Source: JAHFTY01 sp964584785
GTDB taxonomy: Bacteria; Acidobacteriota; Terriglobia; 20CM-2-55-15
Assembly (NCBI GenBank): GCA_964584785.1
Contig: CAZPBY010000038.1
Span: 1 to 64,000, forward strand
Reading direction: 5' to 3'
DNA: 64,000 bases
Shown here: one piece after another, positions 59,001-64,000 of the stretch
Position numbering within the stretch: the first letter of the stretch is position 1
How the letters are laid out: each line of letters begins with the position of its first letter
Notes under the pieces: generated by a model
Told to the model about the DNA's origin: nothing
Seen by the model: only the letters and a program-made list of their open reading frames with translations
Databases searched by the model: none
Made by a program: the position numbers and the translations under genes

Positions 59001-59405
59001 AAATGGACAAGATCCACAGTCGACTACGCGCCACCTCCGGCTCCGACGGCTATTATCGGAGCGGAATTGCGCGTGACCGCCACACAACCCAGCGTGCTCT
59101 TTAACGTGGGCACGTTTACACTCAGCGGCGGCCGGGAAAACGAAATTCGATCCAATCTTGCGGACATCGGTCAGGCGGTTGCCCCGCTGGGCGCGAATGG
59201 CTTCAACATTCCGTCGCTGTTGAGCGCTCATGAAACCGCGCCGTATTTCTACAGCGGCCTCGCTCGAACGCTCGAAGAGGTGCTGAACGGATCGCAGGAT
59301 ACCTTCGGAGGTGTACGCCACCATTTTGTGACTAATCCGGCGGATCGCGCGCATCTGAGCGCTTTCATCAGGTCGATCGATCAAACAACACCGACCTTCC
59401 CGTAA
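56013..59405 (+). CDS. Giant exported YVTN/Kelch propeller protein with two haem c sites
   Basis: A 1130-residue exported protein. ATG 56013 follows AGGAGGT. A signal/anchor helix (LVVGLLLSLLVLPGA) precedes a YVTN-type beta-propeller (residues 45-510: IATDPRNQTAYVANAFDGTISILN, VVLSPNGTRLYVANSASDTLSVID). A cytochrome segment follows with CITCH (Cys515, Cys518, His519). Residues about 610-930 form a Kelch-like propeller (IYILGGREG, IYAFGGYS, VFVIGGQDPS, IYVMGGIDG). A second haem site CATCH (Cys989, Cys992, His993) and a MauG-like C-terminus (LLSAHETAPYFYSGLARTLEEVLN) end the protein. Such YncE-like cytochrome fusions are of unknown function, perhaps extracellular oxidases. It stands alone after the Hsp70-like gene. 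Confidence 0.88.
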   Translation: MPSAFRRLFPRSNDLLDACLVVGLLLSLLVLPGANSPVVTAKELPASLVLPTQSSTIALAGNGNMLVSVNPDANSVSVFLLVPPGIRKQFEIPVGRDPSSIATDPRNQTAYVANAFDGTISILNIPSKHVHGTLNVGVEPRAVVLSPNGTRLYVANSASDTLSVIDTAKERVLTTIDLSPFGTAPRSIAVTNNGNKSDDDETVYVGMFFSQLRAGKTAVQEGQDDQREGRVVAIDAATNTPLGSTNPVLLGPMANTGFNANGRLAPGPGLVPNVASTNPQTFTTPTGAFPNQLMSIAIHPRLSKAYVISTGASPNGPLRFNSMNQGLISVFDTLTRSELTAAQTDPSVRRTAPLNMNQGVNLATTPAPRFFATNPVAMAWRPDGSDAWVAIQNSDAVYRVTVDNGGIPTVGAPLVAGPSEIVRVDLQAVTGDQIPGKAPRGLVIDPSGERMYVSNFVSRSVSVVDISNPTAPKIVDTARSTAVPETGTPEATALLGAEFFYTGRDRMSLDSWGGCITCHPNGLADGVTWMFDAGPRQTIPLDGMFSKNGPHDQRILNWSAVRDENQDFELNTRGVFGGRGLIDDDRLFLAVGGADGVDSSAIEQFHNFTGAVTGTNDLAGNAALPALLGARRDFAMATTDNDRIYILGGREGTGQGNLITGANAVLEFDPRTNALTPKATIGFTPRHSFGAAAVRTALGTRIYAFGGYSATSPTAPPVGTVEEYNPSTNTWRAVASLAFPVAQFGITVAGGVNAAEPFQLIHVVAGNASSEGAPSPVSLGQRFQADPSGAGSWLLFTLPITPRRNLGAATVFRGVASRVFVIGGQDPSGTVVTSVDEYLAQSLAFVGSPHTPLPAPRAKFGIGSTLTSNQIYVMGGIDGSGADQTSILELTVPTNGPTPGPAGTPSGAWVTRGNLASARQGLQVSSPPGVNNFLPARSSGRDARQDAIATWIETAVRSSRAPLTATDTGVQAGRALFGQTGLVVAGFSCATCHGGAKWTRSTVDYAPPPAPTAIIGAELRVTATQPSVLFNVGTFTLSGGRENEIRSNLADIGQAVAPLGANGFNIPSLLSAHETAPYFYSGLARTLEEVLNGSQDTFGGVRHHFVTNPADRAHLSAFIRSIDQTTPTFP

Positions 59406-59430
59406 GGCAGGTGAATCCGACATTGGAGGT

Positions 59431-59500
59431 CCTCTGCGGCCTCTGTGGCTCTGCGGTGAAATGATTTTGATTCACCACAGAGACACAGAGTTCGCAGAGG
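59431..59500. terminator. Hairpin between convergent genes
   Basis: Arms 59431-59460 and 59471-59500 are imperfect inverted copies of a CTCTGTGG/CCACAGAG-type block around a 10-base loop. It lies in the 106-bp tail-to-tail gap between the propeller/cytochrome gene and the M28 peptidase gene, where it could stop transcription from both sides. Similar CACAGAG-rich palindromes occur as dispersed repeats in many bacteria. Confidence 0.55.
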
Positions 59501-59511
59501 ATCGAATCGGG

Positions 59512-60756
59512 TTATTTCTTCAGCCTGGCTCCTGCCAACTGGCCGATGGCAGCCAGCGTGGTTTGGGCGGCATTCAATCCGAGACGAAAATCCTTGTCGT
59601 AGTAGGTCGTGAAAACGTCCGTCGGTTGATGATGTTGCGGGTCCCAGCCCGCGCCGATCTGCGCGCCTCGCTCATTTTCACGCAAGCTGATCGTGGCGAC
59701 GAGGTCTTTGAACGGGTCCGAGTCGGTGTTCGTCATGTGACTGCCGACCGCCGCCGGATAGTCGGTGGCGTACCTTTCGTTCGCGGCCTCGAAAGCCCAG
59801 GCCAGAGTTTCGGAAGACGCTGCGATTTTCGAATTCACCTGGAACTCGATATTGACGTCGGCCTCGGGACGCTGCTCGCGGCTCATCGTGCCGTCGGCGC
59901 GAGGCATGCCGTGGTCGAACATCATCATGTCATGCTGGACCATGCCGAGCCATTTCGGTTCCGGATATTGTCCCGATCCCGGAGGATTTTCCTTACCCTG
60001 CAAGCCCTGTCGTTGATCGACGTATGCGCGCGCCCCGTTAAGTCCGGTTTCCTCGTTGTTCCAAAGGATGAATCGAATGGATCGATCCGTCTCGACATCG
60101 GGACTGCTGAAGACGCGAGCCAATTCCATGACGACGGCCGATCCCGAAGCGTCATCATTTGTGGCCTCGCCCCAGCCGATACCGTCCATATGCCCGCCGA
60201 CGATATACATCTCGTCCGGATGCGTTTTGCCGATTTTCGTGCAATACACCTCTTCGCGACGTCCCGGCTGCGAGGGCTCCATGTTCAGTTCACGCAATCG
60301 CTGATCCGGTTGTTTGTTGGGATCGTTGTTCACACCTTCCGGAATGCGATTGCCGCGGATGCGGGCGCCGCTCGGACCGAAAGGACTCGGACCGCGCTGA
60401 CCTCCACCGCCTCCACCACCACCACCCGCTCCAGCGTTTGGGTTCGGCGGCGGCGGATTGTATTCATAAATGATTCGAGCGGTGTTCGTGCAGCCGTAGC
60501 TTTTGAGTTGGGCTTCAATCCAGTCGATCGCCTTCCGATTGCGTTCGGTTCCCTGGCGTCTGTCGCCGAACTGGGTCAGCCCTTTGATCGTGGCTTTGTA
60601 TTTTTCCAACTCCAGGCGGTCGACCATGATCTTGATCGGATCGTCGGGTCCCGGCAGAGACGGAGCCGCCGCGCCGCGTTGCTGCGCAAAGGTTGGTGTT
60701 ATTCCAGCGAGACACACAAGAGCGGTGATGATGAATGCATTCCAGCGCACGTCCAT
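59512..60756 (-). CDS. Exported M28-family aminopeptidase
   Basis: A 414-residue zinc peptidase. ATG 60756 with GGAGG opens a signal peptide (ALVCLAGITPTFAQ). M28 motifs: YIVGGHMDGIGWGEATNDDASGSAVVMELARV (zinc His and bridging Asp), RFILWNNEETGLNGARAY (catalytic Glu and zinc Glu), then DHGMPRADGTMSREQ and a C-terminal region with likely zinc-binding SHMTNTDSDPF. A glycine tract (GGGGGGGGG) near residues 100-110 is unusual. It probably trims peptides outside the cytoplasm. It lies 80 bp after the CadC-like regulator gene on the same strand. Confidence 0.9.
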   Translation of the reverse strand: MDVRWNAFIITALVCLAGITPTFAQQRGAAAPSLPGPDDPIKIMVDRLELEKYKATIKGLTQFGDRRQGTERNRKAIDWIEAQLKSYGCTNTARIIYEYNPPPPNPNAGAGGGGGGGGGQRGPSPFGPSGARIRGNRIPEGVNNDPNKQPDQRLRELNMEPSQPGRREEVYCTKIGKTHPDEMYIVGGHMDGIGWGEATNDDASGSAVVMELARVFSSPDVETDRSIRFILWNNEETGLNGARAYVDQRQGLQGKENPPGSGQYPEPKWLGMVQHDMMMFDHGMPRADGTMSREQRPEADVNIEFQVNSKIAASSETLAWAFEAANERYATDYPAAVGSHMTNTDSDPFKDLVATISLRENERGAQIGAGWDPQHHQPTDVFTTYYDKDFRLGLNAAQTTLAAIGQLAGARLKK

Positions 60757-60836
60757 TTTCCTCCGCGCACAATATAAAGCGATTTGCTTCAGATTTCGAA
60801 TCCGTTGCCTGCAGCGATTCGCCTGCACGCGAACTT

Positions 60837-62984
60837 CTACTTCAAGCCGCGTATCATGGCCGCATTGAGAATCCATTTGCCGCGAATGAAGGCGACGCTT
60901 TTTCCGTCCGGTGTTATTGCAAAGGATGAGACTTCGTCCTCGCCCAGGTCGGCGACGAAATGCGCATTCTCCTCGTTGAGGAATTGCCGCCAAAGCGCGT
61001 TCCGTCTGCCGTCGGGGAGAACATAGTAAACGCTGTTGTTGTCGGCTCCCCAGGCCGTGGCCCAGGCGATTCCTGGTGGCTGGGGGCGATTCTCACCGAG
61101 GCGGAAAATCTTCGTGGTTTTTCCATTTGCGACAGACATCACGGCGAGTCTTAGCGTTTGATAGCCTTCCTCACCGAACACAATGCACGCAATGGATTTG
61201 CCGTCCGGCGAAAACGACGGCTCGCGGACTTTTCCCTCGAAGACCCGGGATTCCGTTCCGCCATCGCTTGGAACTCGCCACAGTGTTTGCTGAGGTCCCG
61301 AATCAAAATAAACCCATTTGCCGTCGGGCGACACGAAACGCGGGTAACCGCCTTCGGTTTTCGATATCTGAACGGGATTCGTTCCATCGTTATTTATTCG
61401 CCAGACCTGGTTGGCTCCGCTTCGATTGGAAGTGAAGAAAATATGGCCGTCAGGTGACGCGAAGGGCATAAAGTCCTTCGAAGAATTATTGGTGAGTTGC
61501 CGCTGCTCGCCCCCATCCCGGCCGATCGTCCAGATGTCGCCGTCATTTCCCTCGTACACAATTTTTTGGCCATCGGCTGTGAACGAAAAGCCGGTCCGCG
61601 CAACGGCAAGACTCCTGGGATTGCTCAGGTCGTCGAGCCTGGCGGTATATAGATGGAACGTATTGGTAACGTATTTCGCGACGATCTTATCGGCGGCCTG
61701 GTCCAGACTGAGGCTGATGTAATCCGTTGCGTCTTTAGTCAATGGCTGGGCGGTTCGGGTGGCAGCGGAGACGTGCCAGATTCTGGATCGTCCGTCGAGA
61801 CTTTCTTTCGCGGTGACGAGCAATCCGCTCTGGTCCGGCAGCCATTTCAGGCTGCTGACCTCGAAGAAGGTTCGGCCGGAGATCTCACTAACGGCGCCGC
61901 TCGCCAGATCCAGTTGTTTTAAACGAAAATCACTGCTGCCGCTTTCCGACTGACCCACTGCGAAGGCGATCGATTTTCCGTCGGGCGAGAATTGGTTATC
62001 ACTGATGCGAACGGGCCGTGTTAGCGTCAGCAGCCTTCGTTCGTTTTGTCCATCGTAATCCGCGACGTGTAAAGAGCAGAAGTCGTTGTCCTCGTGGCGG
62101 CAACGGACGAAGGAGATGTGGCGGTCGTCCGGCGAGACGCTGACCCAGCCCTGAATCTCATCCGCAATCCTCACCGGAATTCCACCAAAGGTCGTTACGC
62201 GATATAGCGTCGTGACATACGAGTTACTACGAATCCTTCTGACGTAGTACAACGAATTGCCGTCGTGCGAGGCGGTCAATCCCAGGTAGTCCCCGTCCGC
62301 TGGAGGCACGATCTGGATGTTTTCCGCAGTCGCCAGTTGACGAAGCCAGAGACTATGCTTACCGCCACTTTCGCTGGTGTAGGCGACGTATTTGCCGTCC
62401 GGCGTAATGACGGAGTAGACGCTCCCGCCACTGGAGAAAACTTCGGATTCGAACGGGCTGGACAGAATCGGCGCAGCCCGGGTTGATGCCGTCAGCCTGC
62501 CCCGGCCGATCCAGGCAACGGTAAGAACTGCCAGGAGAGCGAGTATAGAGATCGCCGTTACGGACAGATAAGATCTCTTCGGCGTGGCCGGCTGAAAGTC
62601 GTGAGGATTTTCGTTCACTGGCCTCTCGGCGGTAACGCCAGGGAAAACCTCTTGGACCTCGGCAATGAAACGATATCCGCGGCCTCGGACGGTTTCGATA
62701 AAACGCGGCTGATTGGGGTCGTCCTTCAAAGCACGCCGTAATACTTTGATGTTGAAGGAGAGGTTGCTCTCTTCGACAAAACGGTCCTGCCAGATGGCCT
62801 GCATCAGTTCGTCTTTTTCGAGCAGACGTCCAGGGTGTTCGACCAGGAAGTGCAACGTGTCAAAGACTTTTGGCGTGAGCGCGATAGGTTGGTCGTTGCA
62901 GAACAACATCTTCGCCCCAGGGTCCAGGCGGAAACTTTCAAATCTGTAGAAACGTCCTGTTTCTGTCTGCATTGAGCTGCTCAC
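60837..62984 (-). CDS. CadC-like membrane regulator with TolB-type propeller
   Basis: A 715-residue one-component regulator. Residues 12-110 form an OmpR/ToxR-type winged helix (LTPKVFDTLHFLVEHPGRLLEKDELMQAIW; NLSFNIKVLRRALKDD; IETVRGRGYRFIAEV). A single membrane helix (140-160) follows, then a periplasmic WD40/TolB-like propeller of about 550 residues (DGKYVAYTSESGGKHSLWL, SPDGKSIAFAVG, DGGEQRQLTNNSS, SPDGKWVYFDSGP). This architecture is common in Acidobacteriota. The start is a GTG at 62984, with ATG 62972 as alternative. It is divergent from the OB-fold/LEPR-XLL unit; the gap holds four TTCTCA repeats of 11-bp period, a natural site for a winged-helix protein. Confidence 0.9.
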   Translation of the reverse strand: MSSSMQTETGRFYRFESFRLDPGAKMLFCNDQPIALTPKVFDTLHFLVEHPGRLLEKDELMQAIWQDRFVEESNLSFNIKVLRRALKDDPNQPRFIETVRGRGYRFIAEVQEVFPGVTAERPVNENPHDFQPATPKRSYLSVTAISILALLAVLTVAWIGRGRLTASTRAAPILSSPFESEVFSSGGSVYSVITPDGKYVAYTSESGGKHSLWLRQLATAENIQIVPPADGDYLGLTASHDGNSLYYVRRIRSNSYVTTLYRVTTFGGIPVRIADEIQGWVSVSPDDRHISFVRCRHEDNDFCSLHVADYDGQNERRLLTLTRPVRISDNQFSPDGKSIAFAVGQSESGSSDFRLKQLDLASGAVSEISGRTFFEVSSLKWLPDQSGLLVTAKESLDGRSRIWHVSAATRTAQPLTKDATDYISLSLDQAADKIVAKYVTNTFHLYTARLDDLSNPRSLAVARTGFSFTADGQKIVYEGNDGDIWTIGRDGGEQRQLTNNSSKDFMPFASPDGHIFFTSNRSGANQVWRINNDGTNPVQISKTEGGYPRFVSPDGKWVYFDSGPQQTLWRVPSDGGTESRVFEGKVREPSFSPDGKSIACIVFGEEGYQTLRLAVMSVANGKTTKIFRLGENRPQPPGIAWATAWGADNNSVYYVLPDGRRNALWRQFLNEENAHFVADLGEDEVSSFAITPDGKSVAFIRGKWILNAAMIRGLK

Positions 62985-63038
62985 CCATATTCACCGGCTC
63001 TGGCCGGGAATCGCGGCGGATTTTACCACGTATTGACC

Positions 63039-63077
63039 TTCTCACGGAGTTCTCAACAAATTCTCATCGCATTCTCA
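63039..63077. promoter_or_regulatory. Four TTCTCA direct repeats at 11-bp period
   Basis: TTCTCA occurs at 63039, 63050, 63061 and 63072, each followed by 5 unlike bases (CGGAG, ACAAA, TCGCA, then AGACG). An exact one-turn spacing of four hexamers is what tandem OmpR/PhoB-type winged-helix proteins bind. The site lies 55 bp upstream of the regulator gene and 49 bp upstream of the OB-fold gene. The match with the adjacent CadC-like regulator is inference. Confidence 0.7.
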
Positions 63078-63125
63078 AGACGGTAGCTGACACGAATCCT
63101 TAAGCTCAGGGTCCTCGAGAGATCG

Positions 63126-63545
63126 ATGGGGAAACAATTGAGGGCCGTTCTCGCTTTGCTCAGCCTGGCGCTGCCGGCGGCGTGTCAAACCGCGGCGTTG
63201 ATGCCGGAACTCTCGGCCGGCGTTTTGGCCGAAGAGTATGAGAAGGCGAGCAACAGTATCCGCAGCAAGTATGACGGCAAGGAGATCCGCGTCGCGGGCT
63301 TCACTCCCGTCGCCCCAACCATGCCTCAAGACGCTGCCGACCAGGGTTTTGTTCTGCTGCGAGCAGAGAAACAGAACACCGCTGGGCCCGTTACCTGTTG
63401 GTTCACCCTGGCGCAGTCCGGCGAATTCTCGAGAATCACCGGCGGGCAATACCTGACAGTCAAAGGAGTCTTCAATGGGGAGGGCGGCGCCGCATTGAGA
63501 TTCTGCAAGGTGATCAAGATTAGTCGAACAGGAGGAACACGATGA
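63126..63545 (+). CDS. OB-fold (tRNA_anti-like) putative lipoprotein
   Basis: A 139-residue exported protein. The N-terminus MGKQLRAVLALLSLALPAAC fits a signal peptide with lipobox LPAAC, so Cys20 is the likely lipidation site. The rest matches the tRNA_anti-like OB-fold pattern: EEYEKASNSIRSKYDGKEIRVAGF, a central strand ending in CWFTL, and GGQYLTVKGVFNGEG...FCKVIKI. The family is common and of unknown function. The stop overlaps the start of the LEPR-XLL gene (ATGA), so both are probably one unit. Confidence 0.8.
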   Translation: MGKQLRAVLALLSLALPAACQTAALMPELSAGVLAEEYEKASNSIRSKYDGKEIRVAGFTPVAPTMPQDAADQGFVLLRAEKQNTAGPVTCWFTLAQSGEFSRITGGQYLTVKGVFNGEGGAALRFCKVIKISRTGGTR

Positions 63546-64000
63546 AGTCCGGAAACGACGCCGGGTGGGCAGTAAAGTTGGCCCGAACTATCAGGCAATG
63601 GCATAGGCGGCGGCAACAGCGCCACGTGCATCAGCCGTCGAAGTCGAAGTTTCTCCTTGAGGCGATGGAGCCGCGACTGTTGCTTAATGCCGCCGATCTG
63701 CTGATGTACGCCACGCCGGTTACTGGCCCGGGCGAGCAAGCCTTTAGTGCTCCCGCCGCATTCCAACAGCTGGAACCGTCGACCACGAGTGGGCAACTCT
63801 TTTATCTCAATTTCGATGGTGCTTCCGCCGCGAGTTACAACGGGCCGGTCCCTATTCAGAACATCAATGTCGCGCCGTTTGAATTTCCGGCGGACGTAGC
63901 CGAAGCCCGGTCCGGTTTCATAGAAGGCGTCGTCGCGTCGTTGAACGAACGCATGGCTCCTCTTGGCGTGACGTTTACCGCAACTCTTCCTGTGGAGGCA
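63542..64000 (+). CDS. LEPR-XLL-type surface protein, 5' part only
   Basis: A frame from ATG 63542 runs to the window edge without a stop (153 codons). A basic N-terminus (about residues 15-40, rich in Arg, His and Gln) leads to LLEAMEPRLLLNAADLL at about residues 38-55, which fits the LEPR-XLL motif seen at the start of very large surface or extracellular proteins, where it takes the place of a standard signal peptide. The following residues (SGQLFYLNFDGASAASYNGP) begin a secreted-type domain. The domain make-up of the rest is outside the window. Confidence 0.8.
   Translation, partial: MKSGNDAGWAVKLARTIRQWHRRRQQRHVHQPSKSKFLLEAMEPRLLLNAADLLMYATPVTGPGEQAFSAPAAFQQLEPSTTSGQLFYLNFDGASAASYNGPVPIQNINVAPFEFPADVAEARSGFIEGVVASLNERMAPLGVTFTATLPVEA

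Overview
The window reads as chromosomal DNA of a GC-rich, Gram-negative, probably aerobic heterotroph. The best guess is a member of the Acidobacteriota. The clues are an Oar-type TonB receptor with an N-terminal carboxypeptidase-regulatory-like domain, the haem-protein/DUF1552/ankyrin gene trio, many secreted beta-propeller and Tat-exported enzymes, a futalosine-pathway gene (mqnE), and a winged-helix/TolB-propeller regulator. No rRNA, tRNA, phage, transposase or CRISPR was seen. The lineage is inference from gene content, not from a marker gene.

Layout. 1-3605 (-): a secreted three-gene unit made of a frameshifted fibronectin-III protein, a small exported protein, and an RHS/YD-repeat giant that runs off the left edge. 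3763-6289: a Crp/Fnr regulator divergent from a Tat-exported amidase. 6582-11937 (-): a fadN-fadA-fadE beta-oxidation operon split by a palindromic repeat element. 12045-15535 (+): a TPR protein ending in a haem motif, then a LytS/LytTR two-component pair. 16014-18245 (+): an APC permease with a C-terminal USP-like domain. 18550-26464 (-): ankyrin protein, DUF1552 protein, DUF1592-type haem protein, FG-GAP protein and a zinc-ribbon methyltransferase, closely packed. 26740-29646 (-): the TonB receptor. 29848-34047 (-): leuA-leuB-leuC-leuD with 4-base overlaps at three of its boundaries or small gaps. 34206-40395 (+): an M16 peptidase and two hybrid histidine kinases. 40392-43654 (-): proA, proB and a SirB1-like protein. 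43688-49161 (+): thiO, mqnE, a methyltransferase and two radical SAM enzymes, followed by a GH31 glycosidase. 51461-54636 (-): small redox and membrane genes plus decayed fragments. 54687-59405 (+): an Hsp70-like ATPase and a very large propeller/cytochrome protein. 59512-62984 (-): an M28 peptidase and a CadC-like regulator. 63126-64000 (+): an OB-fold lipoprotein and the start of a LEPR-XLL surface protein.

Themes. Much of the coding capacity goes to the envelope and to secreted macromolecule handling. Intergenic spaces carry several families of long palindromic repeats, two of them present twice. The most informative regulatory signal is four copies of TTCTCA spaced exactly 11 bp apart, in the gap between the CadC-like winged-helix regulator and the LEPR-XLL surface-protein unit. 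Other points of interest are a short 2-isopropylmalate synthase without its leucine-sensing domain, a zinc-ribbon/N2227-like methyltransferase, and a methyltransferase plus B12-radical-SAM plus SPASM cluster of unknown product.
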